From DALYLB01 sp046154695 (GTDB lineage Bacteria > Acidobacteriota > Blastocatellia > RBC074), in assembly GCA_046154695.1 (NCBI GenBank), contig JBJXFI010000172.1, forward strand, positions 1-5,857: a stretch of 5,857 nucleotides of DNA, read 5' to 3'. Made by a program: the position numbers and the translations under genes. Shown one piece after another: positions 1-5,759 of the stretch. Under the pieces are notes generated by a model. It did no database searches and was not told where the DNA came from. It worked only from the letters and a program-made list of their open reading frames with translations. Each line of letters starts with the position of its first letter. The first letter of the stretch is position 1.

Positions 1-68
1 CCTTCAGGCGGTCTGTCCCGGCTAAGAACAAACCGCCTGAAGGCGGAACTCCAAACATTTTCCGAGGA
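1..68 (+). repeat. Inverted-repeat leader element, copy 1, upstream of the S41 protease gene
   Basis: Bases 1-12 (CCTTCAGGCGGT) are perfectly complementary to bases 32-43 (ACCGCCTGAAGG), giving a 12-bp stem around a 19-nt loop. The right arm can instead fold locally: CCGCC at 33-37 with GGCGG at 42-46, around TGAA. Bases 32-68 match the complement of 5577-5613 at 33 of 37 positions. The matching stretch ends in the GGA of the GAGGAG ribosome binding site (64-69), which lies 9 nt before the GTG start. The element may continue left of the window. Its presence twice, outside coding sequence, supports a dispersed intergenic repeat; any regulatory role is inference. Confidence 0.75.
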
Positions 69-78
69 GTCGAGACCT

Positions 79-1299
79 GTGATAATTCGCTGGTTCCTGT
101 CAGTGGGGCTGCTGATCCTGTGCGGCCTGATGGTTGCGCGGGGGCAGGCGCCGACCTCCATGGCGCCGCTGCTCAAGTCGGCGACGACCCCGGCGCGCAA
201 TCTGAAGGTGTTCGACGCGCTGTGGCAGCGGGTGAATGAGGACTATTTCGACCCGCGCTTCAACGGCGCGGACTGGGGAAGGCTGCGGGAAGTCTATCGC
301 CCGCGGGCGGAGCGCGCGGAGAATCTCGAAGTCCTGACGCACGTGCTGGAAGAGATGCTCGGCGAGCTGAAGACCTCGCATCTGGAATTGACGCGGGCCT
401 TGAAGCGGAGCGAGATCTCGACGCGAATCGGGCGAAAGGTCTCGCGCGGCCAGGAGGTCGTGCTGAGCACGGGCGTGAACTTCGACAAGGTGGGCGGGCG
501 ATGGGCCGTCACGACGGTGCGCGAATCGTCGCCGGCCGCCGGCGCCGGCGTCAGGATCGGATGGGAGATCACCCACGCGAACGGAGAATCGATCGAATCG
601 GCCGAGATCGAGCCGCGCGAGGGCGAAAAGATCCGCTTCGGATTCATCGATGAAGAGGGAAAGACCGTCGAGCTCTCTCTTCCCTATCAATGGATCGCGG
701 TCACGCCCAGCCGCGAGAGCCGCTGGATCGACAAGGAGCTGGCCTATCTGCGCTTTGGCCAGTTCGAAGACGACGTCGATCGCTGGCTCGCGGGAGAGCT
801 GGCGCGATATCACGACGCGCGCGCCGTCATCCTGGATCTGCGCGGAAACACCGGCGGATGGCTTCATCTGACGGAGAAATGTCTCGGCCAGTTCTTCGCC
901 GGCAAGGTCGCGTACGGCGCCTTCCTCAAGCGCGACCATGCGGAGATGCGCCTCTTCTCGGAGGGCGCGGGGGCGCGCGCCTATACGGGGCGCCTGCTGA
1001 TTCTGACCGATTCCCAGACCGCGAGCAGCGCGGAGATCTTCGCGGCCGCCATCCAGGAGACGGGCCGCGGCCGGATCATCGGGCAACCGACCTCCGGCCA
1101 GGTGCTGCCCAGCCTGCAATATAAATTGCCGGAAAACTTTCAATTGACGATGGCCGTGATGGATTTTCTGACCGCCCGCGGCCGGCGCCTCGAAGGAAGG
1201 GGCGTCTCGCCCGATCGCGTCACGCCGCCGCAAAGCCTGGACGACCTCCGGCGCCACCACGACCCGACCTTGCAGGAAGCCCTCGCTACGTTGAGGTGA
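79..1299 (+). CDS. Exported S41-family serine protease (tricorn-core/C-terminal-processing type) with PDZ domain
   Basis: This is a predicted periplasmic or secreted peptidase of 406 residues. The GTG start is chosen because GAGGAG lies 9 nt upstream and a Sec-type signal peptide follows (hydrophobic residues 5-20, cleavage near 22-24). Residues 42-110 resemble the helical N-terminal part of tricorn-like S41 proteins, including the Ser100-His101 pair. A PDZ-like domain spans about 125-200 and the S41 core about 215-385. Aligned by eye with E. coli Tsp, the nucleophile is Ser316 in TASSAE. The Tsp catalytic lysine position is Gln341 (PTSGQ), so a Ser-Lys dyad is excluded. Ser100, His101, Ser316 and Glu372 (RRLEG) could form the tetrad known from tricorn protease. 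The length suits a single-PDZ S41 enzyme. The substrate is unknown. The gene has no operon partner in the window. Confidence 0.9.
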   Translation: MIIRWFLSVGLLILCGLMVARGQAPTSMAPLLKSATTPARNLKVFDALWQRVNEDYFDPRFNGADWGRLREVYRPRAERAENLEVLTHVLEEMLGELKTSHLELTRALKRSEISTRIGRKVSRGQEVVLSTGVNFDKVGGRWAVTTVRESSPAAGAGVRIGWEITHANGESIESAEIEPREGEKIRFGFIDEEGKTVELSLPYQWIAVTPSRESRWIDKELAYLRFGQFEDDVDRWLAGELARYHDARAVILDLRGNTGGWLHLTEKCLGQFFAGKVAYGAFLKRDHAEMRLFSEGAGARAYTGRLLILTDSQTASSAEIFAAAIQETGRGRIIGQPTSGQVLPSLQYKLPENFQLTMAVMDFLTARGRRLEGRGVSPDRVTPPQSLDDLRRHHDPTLQEALATLR

Positions 1300-1303
1300 T
1301 CCG

Positions 1304-2134
1304 TCAGGCGCGGACCGCCTCCATAAAGAGCGAATCGGGTTTGCGCGTCTCGCCGTCGATCGAGTCCAGCCGATAGGTCGAAAATGCCGGGATGCGGCTT
1401 TGCTCGGCGTCGCACGCGGTGATTTCGGTGAAGCCGCGCGAGGCGAGCAGCCGCCGCAGGCTGTATCGATCGTACATCACGCGATGAATCTCGCCCGCGT
1501 TTCGAAACCGGCCTTCGCGAAAGGCGCGCAGCGACTTCCTGCCCAGCAGGAGGGAGACCGCCGATTCGGCGGCGAAGGTCCGTGCCCGGTCCAGGGTCTC
1601 GCGCAACCGCCGTCTCGCGGGGGGTGCGCCTCCGGTGGGCGCTCGAAGGGCCCGTATCGCCTCTTCGGCCTCTCTGCCGTGTCGATGAAGGATGTATTCG
1701 ATCTCCCGCTCGCCGAGCTTTTCCGAGGTCCAGACCTTGAGCAGCTCCCCGCCGCTTCGTTCCCTCGTCGTCTGATCGTACAGTTCCAGAAGCGAATAGT
1801 CGTATTTGAACTCGGCGCCGTCGGTTCCGGAGGCGACCGCCGCCAGGGAGTCGAGATAGAGGCGGCTGATCGCTTCGAGATCCGGCACGACGACGCGGAG
1901 GATGCCGCCCGGCTTCAGGACGCGCCGCTGCTCTTCCAGAAAGAAGCGAGCCTCTTCCGGGCGCAGGTGTTCGAGGACGTGCGAGCTGTAGCACGCGTCG
2001 ACCGTGCCCGCCTCGAACGGAAGCCCCCGGGTCAGATCATGCTCGACGACATCGGTGGAACGGGAGACGAGATCGAGGTTGATCCAATCCGGGTGAAAGA
2101 CGGGGCCGCAGCCGATGTTTACCAATGTGGTCAT
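1304..2134 (-). CDS. Class I SAM-dependent methyltransferase (Methyltransf_11-like)
   Basis: This is a 276-residue soluble protein with no signal peptide, expected to transfer a methyl group from S-adenosylmethionine in the cytoplasm. The Rossmann motifs lie in order at the N-terminus: VNIGCGP (5-11, SAM-binding loop), the acidic NLDL strand (19-22), DACYSSHVLEHL (46-57), LKPGG (73-77) and VVVPDL (81-86). A helical insertion of about 110 residues, rich in Arg and Glu, follows. The C-terminal part has EIHRVMYDRYSLRRLL (215-230) and a terminal KPDSLFMEA (265-273). That ending resembles methyltransferases I recall from polysaccharide or glycosyltransferase loci, so a sugar or glycan acceptor is a guess; no such genes are nearby. 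The ATG start is preferred over a TTG 13 codons upstream because AAGGA sits 6 nt before the ATG. It converges with the S41 gene, 4 bp between stops. Confidence 0.88.
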   Translation of the reverse strand: MTTLVNIGCGPVFHPDWINLDLVSRSTDVVEHDLTRGLPFEAGTVDACYSSHVLEHLRPEEARFFLEEQRRVLKPGGILRVVVPDLEAISRLYLDSLAAVASGTDGAEFKYDYSLLELYDQTTRERSGGELLKVWTSEKLGEREIEYILHRHGREAEEAIRALRAPTGGAPPARRRLRETLDRARTFAAESAVSLLLGRKSLRAFREGRFRNAGEIHRVMYDRYSLRRLLASRGFTEITACDAEQSRIPAFSTYRLDSIDGETRKPDSLFMEAVRA

Positions 2135-2140
2135 TTTGTT

Positions 2141-2145
2141 TCCTT
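2141..2145 (-). promoter_or_regulatory. Ribosome binding site of the methyltransferase gene
   Basis: The minus strand reads AAGGA here, followed by 6 nt (AACAAA) and the ATG at 2134-2132. This fixes the start at that ATG. The TTG at 2173 would place this site inside the coding region and adds a stretch unlike the family's usual start, which lies just before the SAM-binding loop. Confidence 0.7.
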
Positions 2146-2175
2146 GTGATGGGCTCTTTACGAAGACAGGCAATG

Positions 2176-2202
2176 ATGATAAGAGAAGGGGCGCGAAGTC
2201 AA
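2176..2202 (-). promoter_or_regulatory. Candidate sigma-70-type promoter for the methyltransferase gene
   Basis: On the minus strand, TTGACT (2202-2197, 5 of 6 to the -35 consensus) is followed after 15 nt by TATCAT (2181-2176, 5 of 6 to the -10 consensus). A start near 2169 would give a leader of about 35 nt that includes the AAGGA site. The 15-nt spacer is short of the usual 17, so the call is moderate. The -35 box overlaps one of the CAATTCA repeats that flank the nearby palindrome. Confidence 0.4.
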
Positions 2203-2228
2203 TTCAGCTTCGATCGAAGCACAATTCA
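2200..2228. promoter_or_regulatory. Perfect 14-bp palindrome flanked by direct repeats: operator candidate
   Basis: GCTTCGATCGAAGC (2207-2220) is a perfect palindrome in the divergent intergenic region. It is bracketed by two identical CAATTCA heptamers (2200-2206 and 2222-2228). It abuts the -35 box of the candidate methyltransferase promoter. It also falls between weak hydrolase promoter elements (TTCAGC at 2203-2208, CACAAT at 2227-2232). A dimeric regulator bound here could control both genes. The symmetry is seen directly; the operator role is inferred, and no regulator gene is in the window. Confidence 0.45.
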
Positions 2229-2237
2229 CAATCATCC

Positions 2238-2245
2238 GGGAGAGG
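2238..2245 (+). promoter_or_regulatory. Ribosome binding site of the CocE/NonD hydrolase gene
   Basis: GGGAGAGG lies 8 nt before the ATG at 2254. It selects that start over the in-frame ATG at 2125, which would overlap the methyltransferase start and put a non-hydrophobic, charged stretch in front of a clear signal peptide. Confidence 0.7.
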
Positions 2246-2253
2246 CGAGTCAT

Positions 2254-4044
2254 ATGAGGACCCATCCGCTGTTCAACCGACGATTCATCGCCCTGGCTTC
2301 CCTGCTCATCGCCGCGTGCTGGGCGTCCGTCTCGCTGGCGCAGACGGCCGCGCCCGCGCCGGAGAGCTATCAGGTGATCGCGCAGACGGGCGCGCGCGCG
2401 AAGATGCGCGACGGCGTCTCGCTGGTCGCCGACATCTATCGCCCGAAGGCGGAGGGCAGGTTCCCCGTGCTGCTCATTCGCACGCCCTACAACCGCAAGG
2501 ACGCGGCGACGGGCATCTTTCTGGCGTCGAACGGGTACGTGGTCATTCAGCAGGACACGCGCGGCCGCTTCGACTCCGAAGGCGATTTCTATCCCTTCAA
2601 ATACGAGATGAACGACGGGTACGACACCGTCGAGTGGGCGGCGGCCCTGCCCTATTCGGACGGGCGGGTGGGCATGTTCGGCGGCTCCTATGTCGGCGCG
2701 ACGCAGATGCTGACGGCGGCCTCGAATCCGCCGCATCTGGTGGGGATCTTCCCGTACGTCACGGCGGCGGAATATTACGAGGGATGGACGTATGAAGGCG
2801 GCGCGCTGATGCAATGGTTCGCCAGTTCGTGGACCTCCGGCCTGGTCGTCGACACCGTGACGAAGAAGACCGCCGCGGCCGCCCGCTCGCGCGAATGGGT
2901 CGGGAAGCTTCCCGTGGACGCCTATCAACTGCTCAACCTGCCGGGGCCGATGGAGGTCGCGCCCTATTACCGCGACTGGATCGAGCACGAATCGAACGAT
3001 GAGTTCTGGCGCAAGGTCAAGGTCTCGGATCATTACGGAAAGATGAACATCCAGGCGCTGCACGCGGGCGGATGGCACGACATCTTCAGCGGCGGCTCGA
3101 TCCGCAACTACATCGACATGCGAAAGCAGGGGCCGACGGAGCAGGCCCGCGGCGGGCAGCGCCTGTTGATGGGGCCCTGGGCGCACGCGGCGACCTCGCC
3201 CGCCGGAAAGATCGGGGATGTGACCTTCGGCACGCAGGCCGTGCTCGATATGAACACAACGATCCTCAATTGGTACGACTTCGTGATGAAGGGAAGGAAG
3301 AACGAGTTCGCGGGCGATTCGCCGGTCAGGATCTTCGTCATGGGCGACAATGTCTGGCGGAATGAAAAAGAGTTCCCGCTCGCGCGAACCGCCTACACGA
3401 AATATTATCTGCACGCAGACAAGGGCGCGAATTCGGCGGGCGGCGACGGGGTGATCTCGACGGCGGCGCCGAAATCGGAGAAGCCGGATCTCTTCGAGTA
3501 TGATCCCGCCGATCCGGTTCCGACGATCGGCGGCCGGCTCTGCTGCGGGGGGCTTCCGCCGGGGCCCGCCGACCAGCGGCCGAATGAATCGCGGTCCGAC
3601 GTCCTCGTCTATTCGACGCCGCCGCTCGCGGGGGATGTCGAAGTGACCGGCTTCATCACGGCGGAACTCTATGCCGCGACCACGGCCCGGGACACCGACT
3701 TCACGGCGATGATCGTGGACGTCGATCCGTCGGGCTATGCGCGGTATCTCGGCGACGGCATTCTGCGCGCCCGCTATCGAAACTCGACCGCGCAGGCCGA
3801 GCCGATCGAGCCCGGCAAGGTCCACAAATACACCATCGACCTCTGGGCGACGAGCAATGTCTTCAAGGCGGGCCATCGCATCCGCGTCTACATTTCGAGC
3901 AGCAATTTCCCCCGCTTCAACCGGAATCTCAACACGGGCGAGAAAACCTTCGGCGCTACGAGGATGGAGAAGGCGCGGCAGACGATCTATCACGACGCGG
4001 AGCATCCCTCGGCGATCGTGCTGCCCGTGATTCCCCGGAAATAG
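2254..4044 (+). CDS. Exported CocE/NonD-family alpha/beta hydrolase (X-Pro dipeptidyl-peptidase S15-like)
   Basis: This 596-residue enzyme is predicted to hydrolyse an ester or amide bond outside the cytoplasm. Family members include cocaine esterase, glutaryl-7-ACA acylase and X-Pro dipeptidyl peptidases, so the substrate cannot be named. A signal peptide spans residues 1-29: RR at 9-10, a hydrophobic core at 11-22, and a signal peptidase I site after SLA (27-29). IAAC at 19-22 also fits a lipobox, so a lipoprotein is possible. The catalytic domain (about 40-320) shows the oxyanion tyrosine in RTPYN (Tyr79), the nucleophile elbow GGSYVG (Ser145), Asp276 in GGWHD and His311 in GPWAH; by analogy with CocE the triad is complete. 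The C-terminal jelly-roll domain (about 335-590) has DPADPVPTIGG followed by a Cys430-Cys431 pair. The length is normal for the family. It is divergent from the methyltransferase gene and shares a 119-bp control region with it. Confidence 0.92.
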   Translation: MRTHPLFNRRFIALASLLIAACWASVSLAQTAAPAPESYQVIAQTGARAKMRDGVSLVADIYRPKAEGRFPVLLIRTPYNRKDAATGIFLASNGYVVIQQDTRGRFDSEGDFYPFKYEMNDGYDTVEWAAALPYSDGRVGMFGGSYVGATQMLTAASNPPHLVGIFPYVTAAEYYEGWTYEGGALMQWFASSWTSGLVVDTVTKKTAAAARSREWVGKLPVDAYQLLNLPGPMEVAPYYRDWIEHESNDEFWRKVKVSDHYGKMNIQALHAGGWHDIFSGGSIRNYIDMRKQGPTEQARGGQRLLMGPWAHAATSPAGKIGDVTFGTQAVLDMNTTILNWYDFVMKGRKNEFAGDSPVRIFVMGDNVWRNEKEFPLARTAYTKYYLHADKGANSAGGDGVISTAAPKSEKPDLFEYDPADPVPTIGGRLCCGGLPPGPADQRPNESRSDVLVYSTPPLAGDVEVTGFITAELYAATTARDTDFTAMIVDVDPSGYARYLGDGILRARYRNSTAQAEPIEPGKVHKYTIDLWATSNVFKAGHRIRVYISSSNFPRFNRNLNTGEKTFGATRMEKARQTIYHDAEHPSAIVLPVIPRK

Positions 4045-4049
4045 GCGGA

Positions 4050-4116
4050 GCGAAATCTTCCTCACCCCAACCCCCCCTCATTCCTCCAACAGAGACGGGG
4101 CGAAATCCCCCTCACC
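4050..4116 (+). repeat. Pair of 17-nt direct repeats in the convergent gap
   Basis: GCGAAATCTTCCTCACC (4050-4066) recurs as GCGAAATCCCCCTCACC (4100-4116), with two mismatches and a 50-bp period. The second copy runs into the left arm of the stem-loop at 4109-4149. The tract between them is C-rich on this strand. This may be the residue of a duplicated or dispersed intergenic repeat; no coding sequence is seen in 4045-4208. Confidence 0.5.
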
Positions 4117-4149
4117 GCCGCTTCCCTTCCAGGAAGCGGCGGATGAGGG
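4109..4149. terminator. Stem-loop between convergent genes, probable bidirectional terminator
   Basis: CCGCCGCTTCC (4115-4125) pairs perfectly with GGAAGCGGCGG (4132-4142) around a 6-nt loop. The stem extends by CCCTCA (4109-4114) with TGAGGG (4144-4149), past one bulged A at 4143, to 17 bp in total. It lies 65 nt after the hydrolase stop and 59 nt after the ankyrin stop, so it can serve either gene. Neither side has a T tract, so classic Rho-independent action is uncertain; a transcript-end-protecting or repeat-derived hairpin is the alternative. Confidence 0.55.
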
Positions 4150-4208
4150 AGGAGGCATTCCCTGGCGCGTCTGGAAAGCGGCGGAGAACCGCACGCTCCG
4201 CGTATTGA

Positions 4209-5570
4209 TCACCGCTTTGTGGGCGTCTTGGGTTTGGCGCCGGACTTGAGGATGAGATCCGTGAGCAGCTCGACGGCCTGATCATAGGGGAAGATATCGG
4301 CGATGCCGATGGGGGTTCTGCCCGTGGCGTTGCGCTCGTCGAGGGGGGCGCCCTTTTCCGCGAGGAAGCGGATCACGCCGCAGATTTCGGGCTGCGAGAC
4401 GGCGGGACCGAAGACCGAGACGGCCGCGTGGATCACCGTCATACCGCTTTCGGTGACGGCCTTCACGTCGGGGTCGCGCGCGAAGACGAGTTTGACGACA
4501 TCGAGATTGGCGCTGCCCGCGGCCTGCATCAGCAGGGTTGTGCCGTCCTCGCCTTTGAGATTCGGGTCGGCGCCGGCGTCGAACAGGGCCTTGACGATCT
4601 CGATCTGGTTCGCCCGGGCGGCGAGATGAACCGGGGAGATTTCACCCGCGGGAGCGCGGAACGGCCCGCCCTGCGGTCCGCCGCGCTGAAGCGATTTTGC
4701 GTTGCGCGCGTTCGGGTCGGCGCCCCGGGCGAGGAGTTTATTGACCAGCGCGAGGTCTCCCTGCTGGGCGGCCAGATGAAGCGCGGTGTTGCCGCGCCGG
4801 TCGGCGACCTTCACATCCGCGCCGCCGTCGATCAATGCAATGGCCGCCGCGCCGCTGCGAAAGGCCGCCGCGGCCATCAGCACGGATGAGCCGTCCGGCA
4901 GTTTCGTGTTGGGATCGGCGCCCGCCGTGAGCAGGCACTTGACCGAGCGCGCGTCATTTTTGATCACAGCGAAAGTCAGCGCCGTGAATCCCCCGCCGGA
5001 GACCGCCCGGACATTCGCTCCGCGCTCGATGAGCAGGCCGACAACTTCGGAATGGCCCTCCGACGCGGCCCACATCAAGGCTGTCTGTCCCTTCCCATTT
5101 TCCACGGCGTCGAGCGGCGCGCCGCGCTCGATGAGCAGGCGGACCGCCTCCGCGCTGCCCGCGTTGGCCGCGAGCATCAGCGCCGTGCTGCCGTCCCAAC
5201 GCGCGGCCTTGACGTTCGCGCCCGCATCGACCAGCTTCCGAACCAGCGCCGCGTTTCCGTTGCCGCAGGCGAGCGTCAGCGGCGTTTCGCCGTATTCGTC
5301 CGCCGTCTCGACCTTCGCACCGGCCGCAAGAAGCAGCTCCGCCGCTTCCCGATCATCCAGATAGACCGCCCACGCCAGCGGCGTCGCGCCGTCCGGCTGC
5401 GCGGCATTGACGTCGGCCCGCGCGCCGATCAGCGCCCGCAGCGCCTTGTGATCGCGCCGCTTGACCGCGTCCATTAGATCAGCGGGTAGATCAGCCGGAT
5501 CCGCGGCGAGACAGACCGCCGCAAGCAGCATCCAGACCGCGGCGATGAGCAGGGAGGGTTTTGCGCGCAT
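4209..5570 (-). CDS. Exported ankyrin-repeat protein
   Basis: This is a 453-residue binding scaffold with no enzymatic domain. A Sec signal peptide covers residues 1-23 (hydrophobic 7-21, AxA-type site near CLAA), so the repeats should act in the periplasm or outside. About ten ankyrin repeats of roughly 33 residues follow. They start near 60, 92, 126, 160, 193, 226, 259, 310, 342 and 375, with divergent capping units at 29-58 and 416-445. Typical signatures are TPL or TALxLAA, LLxxGAD and DPN; the best unit is NTALHLAAQQGD (261-272). A Gly/Pro-rich insertion (about 291-308) separates repeats 7 and 8. Repeats 3 and 4 share an identical 19-nt stretch (5122-5140 and 5020-5038), a trace of internal duplication. 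The ATG start has only a weak TGGA site 6 nt upstream but is the only start giving the signal peptide. The ligand is unknown. The leader carries repeat copy 2. Confidence 0.92.
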   Translation of the reverse strand: MRAKPSLLIAAVWMLLAAVCLAADPADLPADLMDAVKRRDHKALRALIGARADVNAAQPDGATPLAWAVYLDDREAAELLLAAGAKVETADEYGETPLTLACGNGNAALVRKLVDAGANVKAARWDGSTALMLAANAGSAEAVRLLIERGAPLDAVENGKGQTALMWAASEGHSEVVGLLIERGANVRAVSGGGFTALTFAVIKNDARSVKCLLTAGADPNTKLPDGSSVLMAAAAFRSGAAAIALIDGGADVKVADRRGNTALHLAAQQGDLALVNKLLARGADPNARNAKSLQRGGPQGGPFRAPAGEISPVHLAARANQIEIVKALFDAGADPNLKGEDGTTLLMQAAGSANLDVVKLVFARDPDVKAVTESGMTVIHAAVSVFGPAVSQPEICGVIRFLAEKGAPLDERNATGRTPIGIADIFPYDQAVELLTDLILKSGAKPKTPTKR

Positions 5571-5576
5571 GATTTA

Positions 5577-5646
5577 TCCAGGGAAACTGTTCGGAGTTCC
5601 GCCTTCAGGCGGTCGGCACGCATTCAACGCCCGCCCGCCTGAAGGC
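5577..5646 (-). repeat. Inverted-repeat leader element, copy 2, upstream of the ankyrin gene
   Basis: GCCTTCAGGCGG (5601-5612) pairs perfectly with CCGCCTGAAGGC (5635-5646) around a 22-nt loop. The inner arm can also fold locally (5599-5603 with 5608-5612). Read on the minus strand, 5613-5577 matches bases 32-68 at 33 of 37 positions, including an identical first 21 nt. The two loops have unrelated sequences. As in copy 1, the conserved part ends in the GGA nearest the start codon, so both copies have the same orientation and nearly the same distance relative to the gene they precede. Confidence 0.75.
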
Positions 5647-5690
5647 CAATGGCATTAAGTTTAGAGTTTTTTTGAAATTCGGATCTTTGC
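5647..5690. other. AT-rich tract between two repeat families
   Basis: This 44-bp stretch is far richer in A and T than the rest of the window and includes a run of seven T at 5667-5673. It lies upstream of the ankyrin gene and could hold its promoter, but on the minus strand I find no -35/-10 pair with acceptable spacing. No coding sequence is supported here. Confidence 0.3.
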
Positions 5691-5738
5691 AGCCTGCGAA
5701 GCAGGCGACAGCATATCGCCTGGGGCGTAAGCCCCAGG
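5691..5738 (+). repeat. Two-hairpin GC-rich intergenic repeat module
   Basis: The first hairpin is GCCTGC-GAA-GCAGGC (5692-5706), followed by GACAG. After CATATC, a second hairpin forms from CCTGGGGC (5719-5726) and GCCCCAGG (5731-5738), an 8-bp perfect stem with a GTAA loop. The 21-nt unit 5691-5711 recurs at 5760-5780 and, inverted, at 5789-5809, with compensating stem changes. The layout resembles REP-like dispersed elements of GC-rich environmental bacteria; that comparison is from memory. Confidence 0.65.
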
Positions 5739-5759
5739 ACCCCATCGAAAACGCTCACC

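Noticed and set aside
100..1260. A 386-codon open frame antisense to the S41 protease
   Set aside because: Same GC-driven artefact; no signal, motif or ribosome binding site, while the plus frame has clear family motifs.
1400..2149. A 249-codon plus-strand frame across the methyltransferase
   Set aside because: The minus frame has the SAM-binding motifs in order and a good ribosome binding site; this frame shows neither.
2135..2173. TTG start extending the methyltransferase by 13 residues
   Set aside because: The AAGGA site lies inside this extension at ideal spacing to the downstream ATG.
2125..2253. N-terminal extension of the hydrolase by 43 residues
   Set aside because: It would overlap the methyltransferase start, lacks a ribosome binding site and would bury the signal peptide.
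2158..4065. A 635-codon open frame on the minus strand covering the whole hydrolase gene
   Set aside because: Its translation is Arg/Asp/Val-rich low-complexity sequence with no domain, as expected for the antisense of a high-GC gene. The plus frame has a full catalytic triad and signal peptide.
5020..5140. Identical 19-nt stretches 102 bp apart in the ankyrin gene as a separate repeat element
   Set aside because: They encode the same part of adjacent ankyrin repeats (LLIERG) and are explained by duplication within the gene.
1..5613. Composite mobile element bounded by the two inverted copies of the leader repeat
   Set aside because: The copies are inverted about 5.5 kb apart, but no transposase, integrase or target duplication is seen, and the copies are better explained as each belonging to the adjacent gene's leader.
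5461..5658. A 65-codon plus-strand frame running through the ankyrin start and the leader repeat
   Set aside because: It is a translation of antisense and repeat sequence; no independent coding signal.
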